From NCBI GenBank assembly GCA_017590115.1, contig JAGGNK010013558.1:14125752-14189751 (forward strand): 64,000 nt of DNA, given 5' to 3'. Positions 11,857 to 23,420 of the stretch are shown piece by piece; position 1 is the first letter of the stretch; each line of letters opens with the position of its first letter. Made by a program: the position numbers and the translations under genes. This DNA is from Montifringilla adamsi (lineage: Eukaryota > Chordata > Aves > Passeriformes > Passeridae). Under the pieces are notes generated by a model. The model was given only the letters and a program-made list of their open reading frames with translations, did no database searches and was not told the DNA's origin.

Positions 11857-14800
11857 GTGAGTGCGGCCGGCCCGCAGCCCCCCGCGCCGCCGGGGCTGAG
11901 CCGCAGGCGGGGGTGCGCGGCGGAGCGCAGGGGAAGTTTCCCCGGCGCCGGGGAGGCTCTGCGGGCAGCCCCCCATCCCGGGGGGGTCAGGACAGCCCGG
12001 CGTTCGGCGGCTGAAATGACTCAGCAGTGCCGAGGGGTCACCCACCCGCTGCCGCCCAAGTTGTGCGGCCGCTCCGCGGGACTCCCGAGCGCCCGGAGCG
12101 CGGCCGTGCCCGGGGCGGGCTGGCACCAGCGCGGGGCTCCGGCTGGCCGGGCACTCGGCTCCAGCGCCAGCCTTTCCGCTTCACACGGAATAAATACCGG
12201 CAAAAGCTAGCGGGGCATTTACTTCATGCCTCCCGCGTTACCGCTTTTCCTCATCCTCTTAAGTGATGCAGCGGTGCAAAGCACAGCAGCCCCGAAAGTC
12301 TCGGTGATGGGTACAGAACAATCCAAATAAGACTTTAGCACTAAATCTGCATAGTGAGATGTGGTGTCAGAGGCAGAAGTGTAGTAGAAGAGTTGGGAAG
12401 ATGTCCATACGGCTGTGCTTGTGCCTTGAAGTGTACAGCCTGTGGAAATGTTCTGCTTCCAGCAGATGTAAGTGTATAGTTGATTTAAATTTCTTAAAAT
12501 AGCTTGCTGGATTTGAGAATTATAGTTTCCATGGAAAAGAAATGTATTCGCAATCTCTGAGGCTTTTTGAGGCCATACACATAATATATTCTACAGTAAA
12601 TGTAAGAACTCTGCATTTGGTACTTGTATTCAGTATTTAGCATTGCTTCTTTCACATGCTCAAACTACTTATGCAAATTTGTACTGAACGTGATCTATAA
12701 TTTTTCAAGGTATGTGACTAAACCAACCATGGTTAATATTCCCTCTTAATATGAAATGGAAATTAGAATTCATCTCCACATAATAAAGCATAAGTTTAGT
12801 TTGAAACATAGTTGTAATTCCAAAGGAAACTGCATCACGTCTGATGAGATAAATTCAGCAGTTCTATACCCTAGGTGACTATATGTGGATATAACTTAAT
12901 TTGTAGGAGCCTGACAGGAACATGCCTGTTTTATGTGAGTAACACCTTAGTAAGTAAATATATTGTTTCCTATGAGCTACTTGCAAAATGAGCTGTCAGT
13001 GTGAATGAGTGTAGGATAATCCTTCCTCAAAGTAATAGCCAAGGAAGAGCCCACGGGTGATGTCACCCGGTGGGCACCGGTGTGCCAGGAATGTATGGCT
13101 CTGCGAGAGGGCTGTATATCAGCACGCTGCGCCGGGTGTTGGAGCGTAGGATCAGCAGCATTAGTCCCTAGCGTGGCATTTTCCTCAAACTCCTTTGCAT
13201 TGCTCACTCCTCGCCAGTTTTGCATTTCTTTTCCTGTTTTCCCCAACTCCTGCGGCGTGCTTTGTGTGGAGTGTTTCACACACCCCAGCCCCACGGTTGG
13301 GAAATGAGCGCTGCGATTCCCAGAGCCTCCCTCCTCCAAGGAGTGAACCCAGCTGAGGTGCTGCTGTCTCTGCTCTCTGCCCTTCTCCAGGTCTGTGTCC
13401 TGAGCAGCATGGCAGCGGGATCCACAGGCAGTAACAGGCAACTGGGCAGTGGGGGGAAAGGAAAAAAAAAAGCAAACTAAACTCAAAACAATCCCTAGCA
13501 TGCATAAGCAGTGGCCCAGCTGCACTGGGCAAGTGTTCCTCTGTTCCCTGTATAATTTATCTGCCGTCATTGCAAATACCACAAAGCTCTTCATACAATG
13601 AACACATGCAAATGTGGAATTGTCACTGTAGGGTGAATCTGTGCTTAAAGCAAATCTGCCCAGCACTGTGCTTACAGGTGCTGCAGGGGAGTGAGAGCAG
13701 GAGCAGCAAAGATGCTTGCTGGAAAGCACGAAGGACTTAATCATTTTTGCAGACTGAGTGTCCCGTGGGGCCAAGTGCTGTTCTCAGGTGCTGCCATGGG
13801 GTGGAATCAGTGGAGGCAGTGCAGAGTTGCCCAGGTGTACCTGCAAGTGGATATTCATTTGCTCAGGCTCCTGGGATGAGTGGGGCTCGGTGGTGGCTGC
13901 TGGGCTGCTCCCCGAGGGACAAATTAGCAGGCGAGACCAAGTGGAGAGCAAACAGAAGGGCAGACAAATAGGGAGATGCTGCATAGGACAGGCACAGTGT
14001 GTAGTTCTGGGCAGTTGAATAAACTACTAATTTTAGCCTGTCAGCAGTGAGGGAGTTCTGTATTGTAGTTCTGCTTTCCTTGGCCACATGTGTGACTTTC
14101 CCTAGTTATTTGTAACTCAGGAAGAGAAACCTTTTTTTGCCTTATACGGCGACAAGTTGGTTTCCTCAGATTTTGTCTTGTTCGGCACAGCGAGACCATG
14201 AGGGCAGAAACTCAGCTTGTTAAGAAAACAAGCCAGGGGCTTGGCTTTTCAGGAGTGATTGAAGAGCTCAGTTTGGATTGGGCTTGGCTTTCATGTCAGT
14301 ACATTTAGAAGTGACTATTGTTATTTCTTTTTAGAGATGTAAAAAACCTCCCCTTTTCCACGTTCACTGTGCAATAGACTAGCAGCAGTCACTTGCATAT
14401 ATGTACAAAGTATACATTCATTCATTATGTGGTTTTTAAGCAAGGATCATTCACTTTTATTTGTTCATAAAACATTCTGCTTGCCAACAGGGCTTTATAA
14501 ATAATAAATGCTGATAAAAATCTATATAAAGTCCAGTTCTTTTCCCACAGAACTCAGCAGTGAAAATACCTTAGGATGCCAGCGGTAGATGTCTGTGTTT
14601 AAATAGTGCAGTGTCTCTGAGGTTCTTCTTGTGAAGTTTTAGGGAGTATTTGATCAATGTCACGTTCAAAAATATTTGTCTATTATTATGCTTGCTGTTT
14701 GCAAAATGCACATGTTCCAAAATTACTTGGTGCCATATCCTGCATAGTTTATGCAAATACAAGCCTGCGCTGCTGCTTTAATTTCTGGGGCTGCTGAATA

Positions 14801-16401
14801 CACCCTATTATTTGCATATTCGTATAAGGTTTTGTGTACACATTTATTTGGCTTCATCTAATTACTCCTGCGTGCTTTTGGAAACTTGAATTTCCCAGCA
14901 ACTGCAGTGGCAGTGGGGAAAATGCTGCTTGTAGTCTGCAGGCATTCCTGCTGCAGAAGTTACTCAGGATTTTTGCAGCAACTTTTTAGAAGCCCAGCTG
15001 ATTTCCACCTGCAGTTGCTCTCCTGCTGGGCAGTGCATTAAAGAGCTGAGGGTGACTGGTGCAGATGGCACCAGGAGGGAAGGGCTGGAGCCTCTGTTCT
15101 CCAGCTGGAGCCTTGTGCCTTTCAGGTGGATGCAGCAGTGTGATCAGTCATGCCAACCGTGCAGCGATGAGGATTTCGATAAGGCTGATTCACATACCTT
15201 GCAACACTTTCCTGCCTGTCTACCTCCCTCCCCGTGAATTCCTACATGCTCTATATTTTGGAATATATTTTTACTGGTAATAATGTTCCAAGTGCTCCTG
15301 ACGTTTTGTCGCTGAGGCATTTCATCACCTTGCCAGTCAGATCTTGTGCCTAGCCAGTGGTGAAATCATTGCTTGAGCAGAAGGCAAGGAGCTCTCTCCT
15401 TGACAGTCACAGTTTGTGGAGCAGGAGAGCAGTTTAATTTCTCTCCCTGGCCTTTAGCCTCGACTTGCTCTGGTTCAAACTGACCTAGTTGCAAGCATCC
15501 AACATCTGCCAAAGTCATGGGCTTCTTTAGATAAAGGGCATGCATATGGGAAGCGCGTTGGGAACCAGTTCTGTGGTGTGCTCTGGGGAGCTGTTTTTAC
15601 AGAGCTTTACTGAGCTGTCTCTGTTTGCTACAGCTTTGAATGCAGCTATTCATGTGTTTTATCAAGTGATAGAGGATGACTGGCCTGAGCATGGGATGGA
15701 AAGGAAAATAATTGGTCCCTCCCAAGGAGGGTGCATTGGTGTTTGCGTGGGAATGAATGCCAAATTGTTTCTTGTTTTGCTGAATGAAAACTTTTGAGCC
15801 ATGCTTAACTTCCTAGGGAGAGCTTTGCCCATGCAGCAGTGTTTGACTGCAGCCTGCAAAAACTCTCTTAACTAAGTGTCTGCAGTAAAAGTTGTGCTGT
15901 GTGACTCCAGGTGAGAGTGTGTGTGTGTATATGGTCTCTGAGACAGGCGCGTTCTGTGTGGGTTTATTGCTGCTGGGGTTTGAGATATCAGTGAAAATCT
16001 TGAAATTCCATCTTCAGGAAAAAGATAAGTATCAAATATAAATACAGAAGTTAATGACCAAAGAGTTCCTGGTGGAACAAACAGAAATAGGGACTCTGTG
16101 TGATGGACAGCTGGGAACTGAGGGGTTAACAGCAAAATTTGGCTCTTGGATTTTTTTAAGTTGTTTTGATGTGCAACCCCTTCCTCTCCCATGTTAAATA
16201 TAACAAATACAATACTGTGTTCTGTGGTACAGACCTGATCAAACCCTCCTTGAAATCTGGCAAGATCTGCATGGAGGATGTCATTAAAGTCAGTTTTAGG
16301 AATACTGCAGTGCTTCAGAGCTTTCTGTTGTCCTTGGTGCTGCACAGAAGAATTTGCCTCTGTGTATTTGCAGTCTGAATAGATGGAGTGGGAGAAGTGT
16401 C

Positions 16402-16440
16402 ACAGGTGGAGAAACTGAGACAGAGATTAAGAGCTTGATT
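16402..16440 (-). repeat. MIR/CORE-SINE-like fragment
   Basis: The stretch acaggtggagaaactgagac followed by agagattaag resembles the reverse complement of the MIR core (taacctctctgtgcctcagtttcctcatctgt). It is short and diverged, recognised from memory of the consensus without an alignment. Confidence 0.5.
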
Positions 16441-17913
16441 CTGTTTCTGGAGCTATTGATAAAGCATTTGGTTGGTTGGCAGCAGCAGAGCCTGAATGGC
16501 TTAGGCATGGGCAGACGTAACTATAAAAGTAGTTTTTCTGTTGTAATTTATTATTGTTTTTAATAAAGTATTTGTTTTTCTAGAATAAGAATCAGCTTGA
16601 AAATATTGCTGCCTTTTTTTTTTCTCTCCATCCTCAGCCATGCTGAGTAATAAATTAGCTGTAATGTTCATAATTTATTTGTCACTGGGGTAGTTAAAGG
16701 GAAAGAAACCCATGGAGTGAAAATAAACGTTTTAGTGGGGATGAGTATTGCCAAGCATTGGCTGGTTATTGCTTACCGTTCATTTTCCCTTAATATATCT
16801 TTGCTGGCAATGTTATTTCTGGAAAGTTGTTTCTAGTGTGCCTTTCCCATTAGAGAACATTGTCTGTTCTGCAGCTGAGTTGCACAGAAAGTTATTCTAA
16901 ACTAGCTCTTTTGACTACATTCATATTTCTTCTCGAAGAAGCCTTCTGACAATTTTTTTGGGTCTCTGATTGCAGGGTGGAGCAGAAACCAGATCCAACT
17001 CTGGATTCTGATGCTTTCAGCTCCTGTGGGGTGTGAGTTGGGAGTGTGGCATGGACACGTTAACATAAAAACTTCATTTAAGTTGTAGAAACAAATTCCA
17101 ATCCAGGAGTTGATTTTTGAGTATCAAGAGAACTTGTAACTGGCATATATGTGTTGGTTAGGAGAAAGGGGGGTTTTTGTCTGCTACTAATAGATGAAAC
17201 AGTGTAAAGGTAACATGCTTATCTCTTAGATTATGTGTTATAGGGAATTTACAACTTACAACCTGATGTCTTCTTGGTTAAATCCATTTAAAGGCAAAAG
17301 GCACTTGATGTCTAAATGTGGACTAGTTGATTTTAATGTTTTTATTATTTTTTAGCAGAAAGTTTGGCAGTTCTTCCCTTTCTCTGTAAGGGCCGAGTGA
17401 TGTTTGTAAGCCCTGAAAGAAGGAACAGTTAGAAATGCTGTGGTCTACTGTAAAACCAATGTCTCATTTCTTCTGGCCAGCCTTCACTTCCAGAATCCCT
17501 CCAGCTCTTGCAGGGTGCCTGTGTGACAGGCTCTGTGTGGTTTAATGGCCTGCAGTGTTCCTGCGGCTGAGGTTTAAAGGGATCTTGAATGAGAGCAGAG
17601 AGTGCACTGGTCTGAAGGGCTGTGCTTGGGAATTTCATGTAGTGTGACTCTTTCAGTTGTCCTGTAGCCCCTGTCTCAGAGAGGGCTCAGTGGAGCTGTG
17701 ATCCCTCCCCTTCTCTGCAAGGCAGAGCAGATACTCCCTGCTTCCCAGAAAGGGGTGTCTGTCACGTTTGCATGGGCTTTCCTTTCCCTTACTTTAAGGA
17801 TGTTGTAAGGGACCAAAAGCCATCTTCTGTCCTGCTACAGCAGTGCAGATTTATTGCTTCAGAAGGGTTATTCTGCAATTCATCAAGAAGAATTTGTCCT
17901 CTGTGTATTATAG

Positions 17914-18113
17914 TCCTTACTTGTAGACTGCTTGGTCTCCTTCACAGGAAGATCAAACAATGGCAAGCTATTTAGAGGCTGAGGTTGCACCTTGGATGAA
18001 TTAGTGTGATCCTTACTTGTAGACTGCTTGGTCTCCTGCTATTCCTTCACAGGAAGATCAAACAATGGCAAGCTATTTAGAGGCTGAGGTTGCACCTTGG
18101 ATGAATTAGTGTG
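17914..18113. repeat. Tandem duplication, about 100 bp, two copies
   Basis: Copy 1 (17914-18008, 95 bp) and copy 2 (18010-18113, 104 bp) are identical except for a 9-bp insertion, tgctattcc, in copy 2 after gtctcc (or its loss from copy 1). One base separates the copies. The absence of any substitution suggests a recent duplication, or an assembly artefact. It lies inside intron 1 with no coding consequence. Confidence 0.95.
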
Positions 18114-18304
18114 GCTTTGTCTCCTGATCAACACCAGATGAAACTACAAGTGTTGTATTTTAAGCATCATCCAAAAGAGTTTAAATAAATGTGATAGTAC
18201 TTTGTGTAGTAACTCCTTTAAGTGCTCCAGTGAAGTTTGGAAGACTTAATTTTTCCTATTGCACAGAAAAAATGGGCCAGTGATTTTGATTTAAAAGGCC
18301 TCAT

Positions 18305-18380
18305 TATAGCTCTGCAGCAAAACCAGGACTAGAAGCCCAAGAGTCCTGTCTCCAGGTCACCTTGGAACAACCACTAGAAG
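18305..18380 (-). repeat. MIR-like ancient SINE fragment (5' tRNA-related part)
   Basis: The stretch aaaaccaggactagaagccc followed by aagagtcctgtctcc and later aaccactaga resembles the reverse complement of the tRNA-derived head of MIR-type elements (gcagagccaggattcgaaccc...). The version with aggagtcctggctcc and taaccactaga is familiar from sauropsid genomes. Old and diverged; recognised from memory. Confidence 0.55.
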
Positions 18381-21300
18381 CTCTGTCTCTGTAGACAGGC
18401 AGTGCAAAGCAAACAGTGGTGCCTGCTCCAGGGAGTAGAGATTTCACACTGCCCTGCTCCATACGCTGTCAATAGAATCAATAGTGATTGCAGGCTGTTG
18501 AGGGAGCTCCTGGAGTGTCTGTCATTCCTCCCTTCCATGCTGGGAGGGCTCTGCCCTGTTACGGGAAGCATTCTGTGGTGTTCAGAGAGGTGGTCCCTGC
18601 ATCCAAGCTGTTTCTGTTAGAGAGAAGGGGGAGAAGGAGTGTTCCCTTTTCCCAGATGTTAAGCAGGTATGCAGCTGCAATCATACAGAGGTAAAGACTG
18701 AGAGCAAAGGTCTGGATCTGCCTCTCCTCACTCAGCAAACTAGGAGACACCTCAGAACTAAAATCAGATTTTCTAAGCTCTCCACTTAGCAACTTTTTTT
18801 TCCCAGCTTTATTCTTGATTTGATGTGCTTCAGCATTTTACCACCTGAGTATTCCTTGCTGAAGTGAGGCAGGCAGCCCTCCTGCTATTGCACAGTGCCC
18901 ACTGAAGTTAAAGATCTTTCGCTGAGCTTCTGTTGCAGCAGTGCCTGAACCCAGTCAGTTATTTTAGATTACTGGAGTGTAAAAGCAAAATATTTATTTC
19001 TGGTTTCCTGGAATGTTTATCATCATTGTTATTTTCAAGAAGAAAAGGAATGTGCTTTGGTTTCTGTTTTTCCCCTCTGTTGCCTCTCCCTTCATAGTAG
19101 CCTTTGGAAACCTGACCAAGCAGGCAGCTGATTTCTGTGTATTTTTTTAACACCATCCTGGTGTCTGCAGCTATCCTTTGGATGGTTTCTGCATGTTTGC
19201 AGGCAGTGGCTCTTAGATAAGTGGCTGTGAGAGCCCGTGTGTGGGGCACAGGAGTTGTTATTTCATGTTACATCTATTTCCTGGGCAAGGATTGCTGGAA
19301 TTGGCTTGTTTTTAATACTAAATTGTCCTTTTGAAACACTTACCATGCTATTCACCGGTATAATTCATAATTCCTTCGTTTACTGAAAGTGGAAAAAGAC
19401 TTAAAGTTTATTTTCATGGTGATCCATCAAATGACAGTGAAGTTTTTGACAGAACCTGGATAATTCAGTTGTATTGAGGTCTTCATGACTCACCCAGTTT
19501 ATGAAACAACTATGGCAGGTTTGTTTTTTGGTGCTTTGATGTTTGCATCTGAATCCAACGTTTTCTTTAGTTTTTGGGGTTTTTTTAAGGCAACTACAAA
19601 CTCTACCATAAGGAAACTGAAAGAAAGTTCAGCTGGTGAGAAGAGATTTGTGGTGTGGGTGTGGAAGAATACAGAAACCTTTCAGAAATGTTTCACTTTT
19701 TATTTTCAAAGATGAATAGTGGTATATTTGTGGCATACTTTTTTTTTTTTCGTCTCCCACTGAAAGACTTCTGGCTGAATTGAAATCAGCATTGAGTGTG
19801 GGTCAATATAGAATAAACAGCCTTGAAATGTGTGTTGCATGTGTGTATTTTAGGATGATACCTAACATTTTAATACCTGGAGAACTGCATGAAAAAAATG
19901 TGGAATTGCTTTACAGTGGAGGGTGACAGGTAGGGGTCCCCTCTGCATTCCTAAAACAGAGGAATTACTCTGAATTTATCTTGAAGGTGAAAAGGAAGTA
20001 TTTTTCCTGGAGTCTTCTTGCAGCATGTGTTAGATGGAGCTAACCTATGGAGCACCTATGTTAAATACAGCAGGGCCAGAGGATAGCAGTGGTGGCAGGA
20101 CAGAGTTCTGAGGTTTCTGTAGTTTCAGATTTATTTCATCCCCTTAATTCTCCAAAGGAATAACAGGGAGCGAGAAAACATCATAACTTAATGGTTTTGT
20201 AGGCTGTCCTGTTAAACAATGAATGGTATTTGTTTTCTCTGGTGGAACTTTACCAGGAAGGGCTGCAGAAAGATTGTCTGGAGTTCTTGTTCTTTATTTC
20301 TGAAAAGGAGGATATGAAATAATTGCTACCTCTTTCCACTTCTCAGCTTCATGCAAACATGGTTTGGCACTTCATTAGCAGGAGACCAGAGATTTGCTTG
20401 GGAGCGTTTTGGTGCTGGAATGGACTAAACCTCACACTTTGGCTTGAAAGGAATCTCTGAAGGAAGATGTGCCTTGCTTGGGACAGTAGCAGGGCAGGTC
20501 CCTGGACCTCTGAAAAAATACAATATGTGCCTGTCTGCACTGAGAAATGCCAAGAGAGAAGATGGCAAGCATTTAAAACTTTCCAAGAGAGAAGCTAAAA
20601 TACTGACTGAAAGAAAATTATTTTGAAAAACATGAAAGGGGAATGCCCCCAGTGGTGTCCTGCTGCTTCTTGTGCCCTGCTAATGAGTTTCATCTGCTGG
20701 AAACATGCTCACTTCTCATCCTGACATGGTCTGAGTGTTACATGATAATGCATTGAGTTGCCATACTGGGGATGGATCCTTTGTTACCCAGAAATTTGGA
20801 AACAACAGAAAAATAACAGAGTATAACTGTTCCACAGGGTTTGATTTTTAAAGAGGAGAAGCTTAAGACTTTAAGTTTTTCAAACCTACATCTTGCTTCT
20901 CATAATCTCAGTGAGCTGCAGGAAGAGCTGTAATTGCTGTGATTTAGGAAAGCTATTTTCTCCAAGTTATTCTTCAAGCTTTAACTCTTTTCTTCTTAAA
21001 GTGTGTCCACCTTGCTTGGTGAGATATTGTGGTGTGTTAACCTTGGTCTGCAGCCACATCACCACCCAGCTTCTCTCTCACTCCTTCATCAACACAGTGG
21101 GGGCAGAAAATGAGGTGAAAAAAGCATGTGGGTTGAGATAAAGCAATTGCTGTCAGGGATAAAACGGACTTGACCTGGGAAAATTAATTTTCATCGCCCA
21201 TTAAAATAGATTTTGATGTTTAAAACAAAGCCAAAAATCAAAACACCATATTCCCCTCATCCCACCCCTTTTTTTTCCCCCTGGGCTCTCTGGGAGTATT

Positions 21301-22845
21301 CTCTGTCAGATCCTCACTGTGCTCTGCTGGAGAGCATCCACCCTCGCCATGAGCTGAAGTAAACCATTAATCATGTTTGAGCACTGACGTGCTCTTTGCA
21401 GAAATGTTGGCTGCCACTGGGTAAATGGTTTCCCTTTTGCTTAGGTCCTGTCTGCACTTGGTGATCAGTCACTGGTTTTTGTGGTGTCCCACTGGACAGC
21501 AAGGTTCAGCCCAAGGAGAAGCATGTCTGTATGTCTAAAACATGGTGGTGTTCTTTCTGTCCTGCAGGCATTGTCTGTAAAATGTGATTTTTGTGGGAAT
21601 TAACCTTCCCATAGCCTATGCCAAATGCTCTAGCTTGTGACAGAGAAAGTGCTGGGCATACAGGCCCTTCATGGGAAATAGTGGGCAGTGTTTTTAGGGC
21701 TTACCAGCAAAGGAAAACTGTGGGTTTTGTTTTCGTCCTGTCCAGCGTACAGGACTGAGAGTGGTTAATTACAATGGGCCTTTCAGCCCCTGCATGAGAT
21801 GCACACTTTGTTTCCTGCTGCCTATAGCTAGTTATAATGCAGGTCCTTATGTCTGAAGTCAGTGCAGCTGCTGGCCGAGGGACAGGAGCTTCAGCTGAAG
21901 GGATGCCTTGTCTAGGGGTGCTTGTTTGTGAAGGGCAGTGATGGCTGTTTGGGTGATCCTGTAGATAGATGGTCTCATCCAAGGGGCAAGGAATGCCCAC
22001 TGAGCTCAGCTGTGTTCCTGCAGGAACCTGCCTTGTCTTGTATTCTCCAGCTTTAGTCCAAAGGGGCCACAAGTTCTATTTTTCAAAGTTCAAAGTTGGA
22101 CCACAAGTTTCTATTTTTGATATCAAAATGTGATACCAAAACCACATGGCTGCTTGAGCCCTTGGGTCACAAGATGCTAGTCTAGGTTGGGTTTTGGGTT
22201 TTGTTAGCTCTCTTTCTATAGTCTGTCATATTTGATACTGTTAAAAATCGTAACTCAAGGGAGCTGCTTAGGGTTACTGAAAAGCTTTCCCATAGTCTTT
22301 GGGATTCAAACCTACCAGCTTCAGAGAACTTGAGAGCAAAGGCTGAAAGTATTCAAGTGTTCCATGGAGCTAGATAAACTGTGCACTTCCATGAGTTAAT
22401 TCACTTAATTGAGGCCTCTTCTGCATTGACAGATCACTGTGTGAATGAATGGATTCCAGAATCAGCTTGGGAGTTATTTGATGGCTATTGAAGTTAAGCC
22501 ACACTAGCAAGCCGTGTGCTAGAGGCACAGTTTTGTGGGTTTGCTGTGTCATTTGGCACAAGTGCACAAGCTTTCTCAGATGCTGGTCCTGTACAAAAGT
22601 TCAGTGTTTTCCATGGATTAGGATGCATCAAGGCTAATGTGTTGCACTTAATCTCAGTTCTTGCTCTTTCTTAGCAGGAAGGCAGAAGTTTCAAATCTCT
22701 TCTTGCTGTTTCTTGTGGAAGCATTTGAGTCCTATGGTGTAGCCTCCCTTATTTTAGATGGCATTTATTGATTTGAATTATTCAGCTTAATTCAGTGCTG
22801 GACAAGTTTTTGCCAAAATTTTTATTTTGCCTTCTTATTTAAATA

Positions 22846-22895
22846 GATCCCTAATGAATTGCTGTAGTAAGATCCCTAAGGAATTACTGTAGTTG
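22846..22895. repeat. Short tandem duplication, 2 x 25 bp
   Basis: Two adjacent 25-bp units beginning gatcccta (22846-22870 and 22871-22895) differ at a few positions only. Intronic, probably replication slippage. Confidence 0.85.
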
Positions 22896-23363
22896 TATAT
22901 AATGACTCTTGGGAAATACTGGATGCAGTCTCTAGAATAAGTTCTGTGTGTTTTCAGATTGCAAACTTTTGAAGTCTATCTCAGAACAGTGCCCAGGGTC
23001 CCGTGTTGTTATCTAAGTTTTCCAGATACTCCCACATTAATAGACTGCATCTCTGGTATCTGTGGGCAGCCATCCAGTGAGCAATTGGTTAGCAGGGTAA
23101 CAGCTGGGAGGTAAATCTGGATGCAGAGTTCTTTCTGGGATTTGGTATGAGGTTGTATGGTCTCATGCATGGAAGTTTTTTCTCCTTCAATGTTTCCAGC
23201 TCAATACTTCTGTATTTCCATGGTCAAACTGACTTATTCTGAGTTGGCATTGCAATTTGGGAGAGTGGTTGGCCAAAATGGACAAAAATGTTCTGCAGAT
23301 AGCTTGTGGCAAAGTGTGGTCTTCTGGTTTAGCCAGCCATGCCTTTTGACCTGAATGGAGTAT

Positions 23364-23420
23364 GTTACTCCAATACGTGCACTCCAATACTGGTTACTCA
23401 AATACTTGTACTCAAGTCAC
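23364..23420. repeat. Degenerate minisatellite, about 4 units of 13-16 bp
   Basis: Units are variants of gttactccaatacgtg: exact at 23364, then cactccaatactg, gttactcaaatacttg and tactcaagtcactg. Intronic. Confidence 0.6.

Larger units (their letters stand above)
11090..12250 (+). promoter_or_regulatory. SLCO3A1: CpG island with presumed SLCO3A1 promoter and 5' leader
   Basis: Base composition changes abruptly here to very GC-rich, CpG-dense DNA that extends through exon 1 into the start of intron 1, and falls back to AT-rich sequence after about 12250. I see no TATA box, which fits a dispersed CpG-island promoter. GC-box-like gggcgg motifs occur, for example in cgcgggcgg near 11547. The leader has purine-rich GGC/GGA repeats at about 11495-11525 and 11591-11625 that could form strong RNA structure. 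The transcription start cannot be fixed from sequence alone. One base (11412) is N. Nearly all long ORFs on both strands here are by-products of low stop-codon density in GC-rich DNA. Confidence 0.85.

Noticed and set aside
11042..12210. Several long ORFs on both strands (up to 363 codons) over the CpG island
   Set aside because: GC-rich DNA has few stop codons. Only residues 1-58 from 11683 match a known protein; the others are shadows of low-complexity Arg/Gly/Ala/Pro sequence.
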